Notes: generated by a model not told the origin, from the sequence alone. Shown: positions 15,506 through 25,160, counted from the stretch's first letter. The stretch: 64,000 nt of DNA from Lachnospiraceae bacterium (GCA_900753305.1 CAADYR010000149.1:1-64000); one strand, 5' to 3'. Program-made: numbers and translations.

Positions 15506-15991
15506 ATGAAGGCAACAGGTAGAGTCTTTAAATATGGTGATAATGTTGACACAGATGTCATTATTCCTGCAAGATATTTAAACTCCTCTGATCCTGCAGA
15601 GTTGGCAACACATTGCATGGAAGATATTGATAAAGATTTTGTCAACAAGGTACAAAAAGGTGACATTATTGTCGCAAATAAGAACTTTGGATGTGGTTCT
15701 TCAAGAGAGCATGCTCCAATCGCGATCAAGGCAGCGGGCGTAAGCTGCGTAATTGCAGAAACATTTGCAAGAATTTTTTACAGAAACTCCATCAATATCG
15801 GACTTCCTATTGTAGAATGTCCTGAAGCTGCCAAAGCAATCAAGGCAGGAGATGAGGTTGAGGTTGATTTTGATTCCGGTATTATTACAGATAAAACCAC
15901 CGGCGAAAGTTTCAAAGGTCAGCCATTCCCTGAATTTATGCAGAGAATCATTAAAGCAGAAGGTCTTATCAATTATATAAATAATAAATAA
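15506..15991 (+). CDS. leuD: 3-isopropylmalate dehydratase small subunit
   Basis: 161 residues, the short LeuD form that pairs with this LeuC type; RBS AAGGAGGAA. Conserved segments are YGDNVDTDVIIPARYLNSSD, the substrate loop NKNFGCGSSREHAPIAIKAA and FARIFYRNSINIGLP. It contributes the swivel domain of the dehydratase. leuA and leuB are not in the window. A long hairpin with a T-run follows and probably ends the operon. Confidence 0.95.
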   Translation: MKATGRVFKYGDNVDTDVIIPARYLNSSDPAELATHCMEDIDKDFVNKVQKGDIIVANKNFGCGSSREHAPIAIKAAGVSCVIAETFARIFYRNSINIGLPIVECPEAAKAIKAGDEVEVDFDSGIITDKTTGESFKGQPFPEFMQRIIKAEGLINYINNK

Positions 15992-16002
15992 TTTACTTAA
16001 AC

Positions 16003-16060
16003 AACTATAAAAAGGAAGAACAAGAAACATATGTTTTTTGCTCTTTCTTTTTTTATAGTT
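16003..16060 (+). terminator. Long hairpin terminator after leuD
   Basis: The 28-base left arm (16003-16030) and 30-base right arm (16031-16060) form a long imperfect inverted repeat beginning AACTATAAAAA and ending in TTTCTTTTTTTATAGTT. The ATG at 16031 lies at the very apex of this hairpin. That is the main reason for not starting the next gene there. Confidence 0.6.
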
Positions 16061-16111
16061 CTATGCTATTATGTTACTGGAACAAACATTTGTTTTAAAG
16101 AGGTATTCCAA

Positions 16112-16480
16112 TTGAAAAAGAAATATGATAAACCCTTTCTTATTATACTGGCTATTGTGATCATAACCATGTTTCTAATTCAGCATTTTGCCGGGAATAA
16201 AGGTTCTAACGTTCAGATTTCCCAGAATGGAACAATTATTGCTACATATAGTCTGTTTCAGAATCGAACTTATACCGTCACTACTGATGACAGTCACTAT
16301 AATACTGTTGAGATCAGAGATGGAGAAATATGGATATCAGACGCAGATTGTCCGGGTCGATTGTGTATTAAACAGGGACATATTTCCAGAAATGGGGAAA
16401 GCATTATCTGCCTTCCCCATAAGCTTACAATCCTTGTAGAATCGGATACTTCTACCGGCATTGACACTGTTGCCCAATAA
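16112..16480 (+). CDS. NusG domain II-containing protein
   Basis: 122 residues from TTG 16112, preceded by AAAGAGGT at 7-base spacing; ATG 16031 in the same frame lies in the terminator hairpin and is rejected. One N-terminal membrane helix (FLIILAIVIITMFLIQHF) precedes a compact domain related to NusG domain II, with VEIRDGEIWISDADCPGRLC and SIICLPHKLTILV. The family is a membrane-anchored extracytoplasmic protein, commonly next to a Gx transporter family gene, as here. The two conserved cysteines (DCPGRLC) are typical. Its precise function is not established. Confidence 0.78.
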   Translation: MKKKYDKPFLIILAIVIITMFLIQHFAGNKGSNVQISQNGTIIATYSLFQNRTYTVTTDDSHYNTVEIRDGEIWISDADCPGRLCIKQGHISRNGESIICLPHKLTILVESDTSTGIDTVAQ

Positions 16481-16531
16481 TTTATTTGAACAAATCAAAA
16501 TAGTCATCTAACAAGGCAGGTAGACCGACAC

Positions 16532-17032
16532 ATGAAGAAGACAGCAATACTTGGAATGTATCTGGCATTTTCCATGATTCTAAGCTATATAGAAACTCTG
16601 ATTCCATTACCGATTCCTATCCCGGGAGTAAAGCTGGGTCTTACGAATCTGGCGATTATTTTGTTGCTATATCTGTATGGTTTCAAAGAAGCGTTCATCA
16701 TCAACCTGATGCGAATTATATTAACAGGTTTTCTTTTTACTAATTTATCAATGATCTTATACAGTCTGGCAGGTGGTATTTTAAGTCTGTTATGTATGGC
16801 TTATGCCAAACGTAGTCAACATTTCAGTCTGCAATGTGTCAGTCTCATAGGTGGTATTACACATAATATCGGACAAATGTGTGTTGCCTACATTACAGTG
16901 CGCACTTATGGTATTTTATATTATGTTCCATTTCTTCTGCTGGCTGGCTCTGTAACCGGTTGGGTGATTGGTATGCTGGAGACCATAATTGAACCACGGT
17001 TGTGCCGGTTTATGCGAAACTATCAGTCTTAA
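16532..17032 (+). CDS. Gx transporter family membrane protein
   Basis: 166 residues, five or six membrane helices. The N-terminus (AILGMYLAFSMILSYIETLI, then PLPIPIPGVKLGLTNLAIIL) matches the Gx transporter family, historically annotated as heptaprenyl diphosphate synthase component I although the protein looks like an ECF-type substrate-binding membrane component. Its partner is the NusG-domain-II protein upstream; the pair recurs in Clostridia. The transported substrate is unknown. Confidence 0.82.
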   Translation: MKKTAILGMYLAFSMILSYIETLIPLPIPIPGVKLGLTNLAIILLLYLYGFKEAFIINLMRIILTGFLFTNLSMILYSLAGGILSLLCMAYAKRSQHFSLQCVSLIGGITHNIGQMCVAYITVRTYGILYYVPFLLLAGSVTGWVIGMLETIIEPRLCRFMRNYQS

Positions 17033-17058
17033 ATTAACAATATAGGAGGGTTTACTTC

Positions 17059-17664
17059 ATGTATGCATATATAAAAGGGGAGATCGTTGACATTTCTGAG
17101 GATAATGTAGTTCTGGAATGTCATGATATCGGATATAATATCAAAGTTCCTTTCAGTGTAATACAGCAACTTCCTGGAATCGGCTCACAGGTAAGGATAT
17201 ATACATACACCTGTGTCAGAGAAGATGCTTTTATTTTATATGGTTTTTTAACAAAGGATGATCTCTGGATATTTAAAAAATTAATTACAGTAAATGGGAT
17301 CGGTCCCAAAGGTGCTCTAGGTATTTTATCTGTGATGAGTGCAGACGATCTGCGTTTTGCCATTATTGCCGGAGATTCCAAGGCAATCTCCAAGGCTCCC
17401 GGAATTGGTGCCAAGTCTGCTGAAAGAATCATTCTGGATCTGAAAGATAAGATCACCCTTGAACCGGATCGTATTGATCAGAATGACACGATTGCCACAT
17501 CCGCGGATTCTGTTAATTCAGATGCAAGAAACGAAGCAATCGAAGCGATGACTGCTCTTGGCTATTCCCCTTCTGAGGCTTTAAAAGCTGTAAAACAAAT
17601 AACAGTCACCGATGACATGGATGCCGGAGCAATTCTGAAAGCAGCTTTAAAGGTCATCCGATAA
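17059..17664 (+). CDS. ruvA: Holliday junction DNA helicase subunit RuvA
   Basis: 201 residues; RBS TAGGAGGG. The N-terminal OB domain (MYAYIKGEIVDISEDNVVLE) is followed by tandem helix-hairpin-helices (LITVNGIGPKGALGILS; ISKAPGIGAKSAERIILDLK) and a C-terminal domain III (NEAIEAMTALGYSPSEALKA) that binds RuvB. It recognises four-way junctions and loads the RuvB motor for branch migration. ruvB follows, as usual. Confidence 0.96.
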   Translation: MYAYIKGEIVDISEDNVVLECHDIGYNIKVPFSVIQQLPGIGSQVRIYTYTCVREDAFILYGFLTKDDLWIFKKLITVNGIGPKGALGILSVMSADDLRFAIIAGDSKAISKAPGIGAKSAERIILDLKDKITLEPDRIDQNDTIATSADSVNSDARNEAIEAMTALGYSPSEALKAVKQITVTDDMDAGAILKAALKVIR

Positions 17665-17701
17665 TTCAATAATAGGATAATTGCAGAAAGGTATGAGAAA
17701 T

Positions 17702-18700
17702 ATGGCTGGTAGAGTCATTGAAACCAAAATGCTGGATGAAGATATAAAGCTGGAAGGAAGTCTGCGTCCTCAGAGCTTAAATGATTATATCGGACAGCAA
17801 AAAGTAAAGGAAATACTAAGTATATATATAGAAGCTGCACGTCAGAGAAATGATGCACTTGATCATGTTCTTTTCTACGGGCCTCCCGGATTAGGCAAAA
17901 CCTCTCTGGCTGGTATTATTGCAAATGAAATGAATGTTAATCTCAAAGTGACAAGCGGTCCTGCTATTGAAAAACCGGGAGAAATGGCTGCAATTTTAAA
18001 CAACCTGCAGGAAGGCGACATTCTGTTCATTGACGAAATCCATCGTCTTAACAGGCAGGTAGAAGAAGTTCTATATCCCGCAATGGAAGATTTTGCAATT
18101 GATATTATGATCGGTAAAGGAACTTCTGCCCGTTCCGTTCGGCTTGACCTTCCTAAATTTACATTAGTAGGAGCAACAACAAGAGCAGGATTATTAACAG
18201 CTCCTTTGAGAGATCGTTTTGGTGTGATTCAACATCTTGAATTCTATTCCATAGAAGAGCTGGTTCTGATCATCCAGCATTCTGCCAGAATACTCAATGT
18301 TGAAATCGATGAAAAAGGAGCAATAGAGCTGGCACGAAGGAGTCGTGGTACTCCCCGTCTTGCCAACCGTATTCTTAAAAGAGTACGTGATTTTGCCCAG
18401 GTCAGATACGATGGCAAAATTACGGAAGAAGTAGCTAATACAGCTCTCGATCTGTTGGATGTAGATAAACTGGGGCTTGATCAGACCGACCGTTATATTT
18501 TAACAACAATGATAGAAAAGTTCCGCGGTGGTCCGGTAGGTCTGGATACACTTGCAGCCGCCATCGGAGAGGATAGTGGGACGATTGAAGAAGTATATGA
18601 ACCCTATCTGATCAAAAATGGTCTGATAACCAGAACTCCACGTGGAAGAATGGTTACGGATTTGTGCTATCATCATTTAGGACTTGAATTTCCAGAGTGA
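17702..18700 (+). CDS. ruvB: Holliday junction branch migration DNA helicase RuvB
   Basis: 332 residues from ATG 17702 (MAGRVIETKMLDED), with AGAAAGG upstream; the in-frame TTG at 17681 is rejected. The AAA+ core has Walker A GPPGLGKTSLAG, Walker B FIDEIHRLNRQVEEVLYPAM, sensor 1 in LVGATTRAGLL and an arginine-finger region near PLRDRFG. The C-terminal winged helix (RGGPVGLDTLAAAIGEDSGT) binds DNA. It pumps DNA through the RuvA-junction complex. Confidence 0.97.
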   Translation: MAGRVIETKMLDEDIKLEGSLRPQSLNDYIGQQKVKEILSIYIEAARQRNDALDHVLFYGPPGLGKTSLAGIIANEMNVNLKVTSGPAIEKPGEMAAILNNLQEGDILFIDEIHRLNRQVEEVLYPAMEDFAIDIMIGKGTSARSVRLDLPKFTLVGATTRAGLLTAPLRDRFGVIQHLEFYSIEELVLIIQHSARILNVEIDEKGAIELARRSRGTPRLANRILKRVRDFAQVRYDGKITEEVANTALDLLDVDKLGLDQTDRYILTTMIEKFRGGPVGLDTLAAAIGEDSGTIEEVYEPYLIKNGLITRTPRGRMVTDLCYHHLGLEFPE

Positions 18701-18711
18701 TTTGTTATAAT
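18684..18711 (+). promoter_or_regulatory. Candidate promoter upstream of zapA
   Basis: TTGAAT and TATAAT lie 16 bases apart, overlapping the 3' end of ruvB. They are the best match in the 68-base gap before zapA. Confidence 0.45.
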
Positions 18712-18768
18712 AAACTATATATAGGTTTACAGAAGAATACAGGTACTGTATAAAGGGGAGGATTCTAT

Positions 18769-19200
18769 ATGGCTGCGAAAACAGATACAGAAGTCATCAT
18801 TGGTGGTAAGGTACTTACCCTGAGTGGTCATGAAAGCGAGGAGTACTTACAAAAAGTAGCTTCTTATATCAATAATAAATTAAATGATTATCATAAGCTT
18901 GACAACTTCAAACGGCAACCAATAGAAACCCAGCATATTTTAATCGAGATCAATATTGCTGATGATTATTTTAAAGCACGTAATCAGATTGAATTATTGG
19001 AACAGGATCTTAAGGCAAAGGAAAACGAACTTTATGATCTGAAACATGAATTGATTGCAACACAGATCAAACTTGAGAATACCGCCAAATCTTTGAAAGA
19101 AGCACAGGATGAAATTAGTGAGAATTCCAAAAATATTGTTCGTATGGAAACAGAATTAAAGGAATATCGCAAGGAAGATAATAAGGCAGCTAATCATTAA
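18769..19200 (+). CDS. zapA: Cell division protein ZapA
   Basis: 143 residues; RBS AAGGGGAGG. The N-terminal ZapA head (TEVIIGGKVLTLSGHESEEY, then LQKVASYINNKLNDY) is followed by a long coiled coil (LEQDLKAKENELYDLKHELI). ZapA bundles FtsZ filaments at the division site. The C-terminal coil is longer than in Bacillus ZapA. A terminator hairpin overlaps the stop codon. The neighbouring SEDS-PBP gene fits a cell-division setting. Confidence 0.88.
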   Translation: MAAKTDTEVIIGGKVLTLSGHESEEYLQKVASYINNKLNDYHKLDNFKRQPIETQHILIEINIADDYFKARNQIELLEQDLKAKENELYDLKHELIATQIKLENTAKSLKEAQDEISENSKNIVRMETELKEYRKEDNKAANH

Positions 19201-19216
19201 GATAGCTGCCTCTTTT
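19185..19216 (+). terminator. Rho-independent terminator overlapping the zapA stop
   Basis: GGCAGCTA (19185-19192) pairs with TAGCTGCC (19203-19210), followed by TCTTTT. The zapA TAA lies in the loop. Confidence 0.7.
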
Positions 19217-19259
19217 ATGTATATCCTTCAAACAGGATATCTAAACAGGAGTTCTGAAA

Positions 19260-21449
19260 ATGACAAAAAATTTAAACCACAAAAAAATCGAATTACTTGC
19301 TCCAGCCGGTGATTTTGCCTGTTTTGAAGCAGCAATCAATGCAGGGGCAGATGCCATTTATCTGGGTGGCGACAAATTCGGTGCAAGAGCATATGCACAC
19401 AACTTCTCTGAGGAGGAAATTATCGATGCACTGAAAATTGCTCATTTGTTTCAACGCAAGATATATCTCACTGTAAATACATTGGTAAAAGAAAAAGAAA
19501 TAAGCGACCTGATTCCTTACCTTACTCCTCTTTACAATGCCGGACTGGACGGAGTGATCGTACAGGATCTTGGAGCTTTAATGCTGATAAGGGATAACTT
19601 TCCGGGACTTGAATTGCATGCCAGTACTCAGATGACAATTACAGGAGTATATGGTGCAAAATTCCTGAAAGAATTGGGAGTCTGTCGCGTAGTCCCTGCC
19701 AGAGAATTATCTTTAACAGAAATTGCTGATATCAAGCGTGAGACCGGTCTTGCCATTGAAACTTTCATACATGGCGCAATGTGTTATGCCTACTCCGGTC
19801 AATGCCTTTTTAGTTCCATTCTGGGTGGAAGAAGTGGCAATAGAGGCAGATGCGCAGGACCATGCCGCCTTCCTTATACGGATGCTCATGGTCATACAAC
19901 ATATCCGCTGAGTTTAAAAGATATGTATACATTACCTATGATTCCAAAGCTCATTGAAGCCGGCATTGACTCCTTTAAAATAGAGGGCAGAATGAAAAGT
20001 CCGGAATACGTAGCCGGTGTTACCGCCATGTACCGCAAGTATATCGATTTATATCTGTCAGAACCGGATAAACCGTTTCATATTCTGCCACAGGATGAAT
20101 CACTCCTTCGGAGTCTGTATATTCGTACTGATATATGCAAAGGCTATTATGAACAACATAACAGCAGGGATATGGTCACACTCAAGGAAGCTGGATATTC
20201 CGGCAGTGAAAATGATGTTCTAAACAGCATCCGTGCCAATTATCTTGAAAGCAGCAAAACGCTTCCCATCAGTGGTTCTATCCGTATTTTGGCAAATGAA
20301 ACAACGGAATTGACATTAGCGTACAATAATATCAAGGTAATTGTAAAAGGCGATATTGCAGGTACTGCGATCAATCGCCCGCTTAGTGAAGCAGACATTC
20401 ACAGCCGTATCAGTAAAATGGGAGAGACATGTTTTTCTCTTACACATTTAAAGGTCATAACAGACAATCAGTCATTTGTACCTGTAAAATCACTAAATGA
20501 GCTTAGAAGACAAGCCTGTATGGAATTGCAGTCAGCAATCCTTTCCCATAATACACCAGACAGAGAGAGCACCACATTTGCACCATTGAACGGAAAAAAA
20601 CAGCCCGCATCAGATGTAGCAAACCAGCTTTATGCCTCAGTCACTACCTTAGAGCAGTTAGAGCAGGTTGTTGTTTGCCCTGAAATAACAGGAGTGTACA
20701 TTGCTGCTGATTTGGTAATTGATGAAAAATTACAGAAATCTGTGTTCAGGCAGATGAAATGTGCCCCCGATAAAAAATATTACCTTGCATTGCCCTATAT
20801 TTTACGGAAACGTTCCTACGGATTTCTGGTAAAATATGCCCAACTTTTGAATATGGATATATTTTGTGGCGTTCTTATCCGTAATATGGAAGAACTTCAA
20901 TGGCTTCTTGGTATCGACTACAGCGGTCAATATATTTCAGACTATACTGTTTATTTGTGGAATAAACAAACGAGTCAATTATTGGAACATTATTTTGTAC
21001 GCCACACATTGCCAATAGAATTGAATCGCAAGGAGCTCGACCAACTGACCCGGTCAGACAATAAATCTGCATTTGAGATGTGTATTTATGGCAGACTTCC
21101 TCTTATGTTCTCAGCAAATTGTGTGCGCAAGACATTGGAAACATGTACACATGATGCCGCTGAACCTTATATGCTGACTGACAGATACCGGAATCATTTC
21201 CCTGTCGTTCAAAATTGCAGACATTGTTACAATACGCTGTATAATACTGTGCCCTTATCACTTCATTCCCAGATCGTGAAACTCAAATCCGAACAATACG
21301 GAGTGTACCGTCTGGATTTTACATTAGAGGGAGCCAGGGAAACTGCTGCAATTTTAAATTATTACAGTAATCTATGGAAAGGAAATGATTCTATACCTTT
21401 CCCATACACAGACTATACTAATGGACATTACAAACGTGGAGTAGAGTAG
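19260..21449 (+). CDS. U32 family peptidase / RNA hydroxylation protein
   Basis: 729 residues; RBS CAGGAG. The N-terminal barrel begins IELLAPAGDFACFEAAINAG and carries the U32 signature ETFIHGAMCYAYSGQCLFSS followed by GRSGNRGRCAGPCR. The C-terminal ~400 residues match the longer U32 proteins with a DUF3656-type extension. These are now linked to hydroxylation of 23S rRNA or tRNA (RlhA/TrhP relatives) instead of proteolysis; which RNA is modified here is unknown. The gene ends 4 bases before the SEDS-PBP gene. A small hairpin at 19221-19240 precedes its ribosome binding site. Confidence 0.88.
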   Translation: MTKNLNHKKIELLAPAGDFACFEAAINAGADAIYLGGDKFGARAYAHNFSEEEIIDALKIAHLFQRKIYLTVNTLVKEKEISDLIPYLTPLYNAGLDGVIVQDLGALMLIRDNFPGLELHASTQMTITGVYGAKFLKELGVCRVVPARELSLTEIADIKRETGLAIETFIHGAMCYAYSGQCLFSSILGGRSGNRGRCAGPCRLPYTDAHGHTTYPLSLKDMYTLPMIPKLIEAGIDSFKIEGRMKSPEYVAGVTAMYRKYIDLYLSEPDKPFHILPQDESLLRSLYIRTDICKGYYEQHNSRDMVTLKEAGYSGSENDVLNSIRANYLESSKTLPISGSIRILANETTELTLAYNNIKVIVKGDIAGTAINRPLSEADIHSRISKMGETCFSLTHLKVITDNQSFVPVKSLNELRRQACMELQSAILSHNTPDRESTTFAPLNGKKQPASDVANQLYASVTTLEQLEQVVVCPEITGVYIAADLVIDEKLQKSVFRQMKCAPDKKYYLALPYILRKRSYGFLVKYAQLLNMDIFCGVLIRNMEELQWLLGIDYSGQYISDYTVYLWNKQTSQLLEHYFVRHTLPIELNRKELDQLTRSDNKSAFEMCIYGRLPLMFSANCVRKTLETCTHDAAEPYMLTDRYRNHFPVVQNCRHCYNTLYNTVPLSLHSQIVKLKSEQYGVYRLDFTLEGARETAAILNYYSNLWKGNDSIPFPYTDYTNGHYKRGVE

Positions 21450-21453
21450 AATT

Positions 21454-24171
21454 ATGGTAAAAGCCGTTATTGAATTATCAAATTATATACTGGTAATTAA
21501 TCTTTTGCTGTACACAGTTATCAGCTTTATCCTGCTGCCAAAAGAGGATGGTGAACGTTCCTCTTTTTTACTGGTGCTACAGGATGTATTCATATTCATT
21601 AATCACTTAACCGGAAGTCTTGTATTATTATCGACAAGGCATGATATGACTTATTTGTTCTATCCGGTTTTTCAAATGATCGCTATTTTTTCCTTTTTAG
21701 TTCTGATGAGAGCTATATATCCGCGATCTAACAGATTGTTACTCAATCATATTGGTGTCCTTTTATCTATCAGCTTTGTGATTTTAACCAGACTGTCTTT
21801 TAATAAATCAGTGAGACAATTTGCTATTGTTGCAGTATCCATGATCATTGCCCTTATTGTTCCTGCTTTTATGAAACACATGAGTCTGATAGAAAAAGGG
21901 AAATGGATCTATGGAATCGTCGGTATTGTGACCTTGGGTGCCGTATTGGTTACAGGAAGCATTATAAATGGCTCCAAACTTTCATTTTCAATCATGGGGA
22001 TTTCTTTTCAGCCTTCAGAGTTTGTGAAAATACTGTATGTATTGTTTCTGGCAGGAGTTCTGGCTGAGTTCAGATCAAGATTTGCAGTATTTATATCAGC
22101 CATTCTTGCTGCAGCGCACGTATTGATCCTGGTAGCCTCCAAGGACCTGGGAAGTGCATTGATCTATTTTATAACTTATGTAATATTACTATATATTGCT
22201 ACCCGTAAACTATACGTTATGTTGGGCGGTATTGCATCCGCAGCATGCGCATCCGTAGTTTCATACCACTTATTTTCACATGTAAGAGTTCGTATTACCG
22301 CATGGCTGGATCCCTGGAATGATATCAATGCAACCGGATATCAGATTGCCCAGTCACTGTTTGCGATTGGCACAGGTAGCTGGTTCGGCATGGGCATTGA
22401 TGCCGGAAGTCCCCAATCCATACCATATGTTGAACAGGATTTCATTTTCTCGGCTATCTGTGAAGAATATGGTCTGCTCTATGGAATACTTTTAGTTACC
22501 ATATGTACGAATCTGTTTTTGGAAATCGTACACATTGCGCATGAATGTGAAGAATCATTCCTGAAATATGCTTCCTATGGATTAGGTATTATATATATTT
22601 TCCAGATTTTCCTCACAATTGGTGGTAATACTAAATTTATTCCGCTGACAGGTGTAACGCTTCCATTGATCAGCTATGGAGGAAGTTCCGTATTGGCAAC
22701 CATGCTTATGCTCGCATTGTTACAGGGCTTTTACATCCACCAGAATGCAGTACTGACAGAATTTGAACTGCCAATACCACCCCGGATACAGATGAATGTA
22801 ATTGCAGGAGTCTTTTCTGCCTTATTTGTTGCTATTTCTGTATATCTTGTGCATTTTGCATACTTTGACAGTCCAGAAATCGTAAATAACACATACAATA
22901 CCAAACGCCAGGAATTACTTGCAACTAAAACCTTACGTGGCGATATTTTGGCAGCGGACGGAACAGTTCTTGCTACAACCGACAATAAAACCGAAGAACG
23001 AATTTATCCATATGGTAAAGTCTATGCCCATGCAGTCGGATACGCCAGCAATGGTCGAATGGGAGTAGAACAGTCTGCAGGAATCTATCTGGTATCATCC
23101 AATGTATCTCTGAATACCAAAATTCAGGATGATCTGGCAGATGAAAAACATATCGGAAATTCTGTATACACAACATTTGATCCCGGTCTCCAGCAAGAAG
23201 CTTATGATGCACTTGGCATGTATGACGGAGCCATTATCGTAACACAGCCAAATACCGGTCGGATTCTGGCATTAGTATCCAAACCTGATTTTGATCCTAA
23301 TACAATTTCCGAAATTTGGAATGATATTGTAACAGACAGCAACAGTTCTGTACTGGTAAACAGAGCAACCCAGGGATTATATCCACCTGGTTCTACGTTT
23401 AAAATATTGACAGCATTAGAATACATACGTGAAAATCCTTCAACGTATCAAAATTATCATTTTACATGTAATGGCAAATTTACAAGTGGAGAAAACACGA
23501 TTCGCTGTTTTCACGGTACAAAGCATGGAGAAGTAGATTTTACCACTTCCTTTGCAAAATCCTGTAATTCTTCGTTTGCCAATATCGGACTTACTCTGAG
23601 CAAAACGAATTTTGCGCAGACATTGAAGAGTCTGTATTTCAATCAGGCTCTTCCTGTGAATTTCGCAAGCAATTCCAGCAAAGTGTCCGTAGATTCCGGT
23701 TCAACTGACAGTGATCTCATTCAGACTGTAATTGGGCAGGGTACAACGCAAATGACCCCTCTTCATCTTGCAATGATCACATCCATGATTGCTAACGATG
23801 GAGTTATGATGGAGCCATATATGATCGACAGGATTGAATCTGCTAATGGTGATCTGATCAAGAGTTACAGTCCAACCTCACTCGGCCAATTGATCAGTGA
23901 TTCTGAAGCCCAGTCACTTCAGAATCTGATGAGTGCTGTAATTGAAAAAGGAACAGGAACCAGGCTTAGTGGTCAATCATATCAGGTTGCCGGTAAGACG
24001 GGGTCTGCCGAATACAATTCCAAGTCAGACTCGCATGCATGGTTTACAGGTTTTTCTTATGGTACCGATGATCCGATCCAGATTACTGTAATTATGGAAG
24101 GAGCCGGTTCCGGTGGAGAATACGCCGTTCCTGTTGCCAAAAGAATATTCGACCAATACTATAATGATTAA
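21454..24171 (+). CDS. SEDS (FtsW/RodA) glycosyltransferase fused to a class B penicillin-binding protein
   Basis: 905 residues. Residues ~1-440 are polytopic and SEDS-like, with GISFQPSEFVKILYVLFLAG, RITAWLDPWNDINATGYQ, DFIFSAICEEYG and the late LPLISYGGSSVLATM. After a further membrane helix, residues ~480-905 form a transpeptidase with SxxK at Ser647 (GSTFK), SxN at Ser703 (SCN) and KTG at 848-850 (GKTGSAE). It would polymerise lipid II and crosslink the glycan with one polypeptide; these activities are normally in separate, complexed proteins. It follows the U32 gene by 4 bases, close to zapA. Confidence 0.92.
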   Translation: MVKAVIELSNYILVINLLLYTVISFILLPKEDGERSSFLLVLQDVFIFINHLTGSLVLLSTRHDMTYLFYPVFQMIAIFSFLVLMRAIYPRSNRLLLNHIGVLLSISFVILTRLSFNKSVRQFAIVAVSMIIALIVPAFMKHMSLIEKGKWIYGIVGIVTLGAVLVTGSIINGSKLSFSIMGISFQPSEFVKILYVLFLAGVLAEFRSRFAVFISAILAAAHVLILVASKDLGSALIYFITYVILLYIATRKLYVMLGGIASAACASVVSYHLFSHVRVRITAWLDPWNDINATGYQIAQSLFAIGTGSWFGMGIDAGSPQSIPYVEQDFIFSAICEEYGLLYGILLVTICTNLFLEIVHIAHECEESFLKYASYGLGIIYIFQIFLTIGGNTKFIPLTGVTLPLISYGGSSVLATMLMLALLQGFYIHQNAVLTEFELPIPPRIQMNVIAGVFSALFVAISVYLVHFAYFDSPEIVNNTYNTKRQELLATKTLRGDILAADGTVLATTDNKTEERIYPYGKVYAHAVGYASNGRMGVEQSAGIYLVSSNVSLNTKIQDDLADEKHIGNSVYTTFDPGLQQEAYDALGMYDGAIIVTQPNTGRILALVSKPDFDPNTISEIWNDIVTDSNSSVLVNRATQGLYPPGSTFKILTALEYIRENPSTYQNYHFTCNGKFTSGENTIRCFHGTKHGEVDFTTSFAKSCNSSFANIGLTLSKTNFAQTLKSLYFNQALPVNFASNSSKVSVDSGSTDSDLIQTVIGQGTTQMTPLHLAMITSMIANDGVMMEPYMIDRIESANGDLIKSYSPTSLGQLISDSEAQSLQNLMSAVIEKGTGTRLSGQSYQVAGKTGSAEYNSKSDSHAWFTGFSYGTDDPIQITVIMEGAGSGGEYAVPVAKRIFDQYYND

Positions 24172-24220
24172 TTTATAAAACTGAATTTGCAGCATTTTAG
24201 ATACAATTAGCGAATAATCT

Positions 24221-24249
24221 TTGTAATTTATGTCAAAAAGGTGTATATT
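24221..24249 (+). promoter_or_regulatory. Candidate promoter of the CheX/CheY-like pair
   Basis: TTGTAA and TATATT are separated by 17 bases, 42 bases before the CheX-like gene start. Confidence 0.5.
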
Positions 24250-24290
24250 ATTATTAGGTATATAAACGCAAATAGGAGGGAGCCTCAAAT

Positions 24291-25160
24291 ATGCTTAATC
24301 GCTTATTTGGAAATTATTTAGTAAACAGAGGTCGTCTGGACCAATCACAGTTAGACACCTTGCTTAATGATGCCAGAACATATACTGCCAGCCCCGAGAC
24401 AGTAATTACATTGAATAAAATCCTGACACCTGCCCAGGTTCAATCTGTCATGGAAAATCATACAGGCGAAGAAAGTTTTATGGAAACTGCATTGCGTACG
24501 CAAATGATCACAGATAGTCAGTCGGAACAGATTCTTGCTTTTCAATCGCTTCCGGTTATGTGCTTTATGCAGCTTTTAATGGACAGGCAGATTCTAAGCA
24601 AGGATGAACTCATGACTGCCATTGCCGACTTTCAAATGTACAGTCAGTTCACCGATGAACAGCTTCACGTATTATGTATTGATGATATGGAACAAATCAT
24701 CAAAATCTTTGTTCCTTTTCAGAACCCTCGAATGCATGAATTGACTGTTACATTATTACAGACGATCAAAAGACTGATTGACAAAAATGTATACATTGAT
24801 AAGGCTTATATGGCCCATTCTATCCAGATAGACCGCTATGCAGCACAGACATTAATGGGAGATATGAAAGTAAAATTCTATCTTTCAGCACCTATGAACA
24901 ATTTGCTTGCAATTGCTAATCATTTCGCAGGACAATCCTATTCGGAAGTCAATATGGATGCTCTGGATAACGTAGGAGAATTCATCAATTGCGTAAGTGG
25001 ATTATTTGCTACCAATTTAAGTTATGAAGGTATTAATATTGACATGGATGCACCAGATTACGGAATGGAAGGTCCTTATCTGAATAATGGTAAGATATAC
25101 GTGATACCAATTCACGCTAACCGTTTTAGCTTTCGTGCAGTTTTTGAACTGCAACAGTAA
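24291..25160 (+). CDS. CheX-like protein with N-terminal MshEN-like helical repeats
   Basis: 289 residues; RBS AGGAGGGAG. The C-terminal ~110 residues resemble CheX/CheC-type phosphatases and chemotaxis-associated domains (PMNNLLAIANHFAGQSYSEV, then DNVGEFINCVSGLFATNLSY). The N-terminal ~130 residues hold three short repeats like those of MshE N-terminal or GspE-N modules: GNYLVNRGRLDQSQLDTLL, METALRTQMITDSQSEQIL and MQLLMDRQILSKDELMTAI. Such modules can bind cyclic di-GMP in other proteins, but the binding residues cannot be verified here. The CheY-like gene follows after 30 bases; together they suggest a small signalling pair. Confidence 0.6.
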   Translation: MLNRLFGNYLVNRGRLDQSQLDTLLNDARTYTASPETVITLNKILTPAQVQSVMENHTGEESFMETALRTQMITDSQSEQILAFQSLPVMCFMQLLMDRQILSKDELMTAIADFQMYSQFTDEQLHVLCIDDMEQIIKIFVPFQNPRMHELTVTLLQTIKRLIDKNVYIDKAYMAHSIQIDRYAAQTLMGDMKVKFYLSAPMNNLLAIANHFAGQSYSEVNMDALDNVGEFINCVSGLFATNLSYEGINIDMDAPDYGMEGPYLNNGKIYVIPIHANRFSFRAVFELQQ

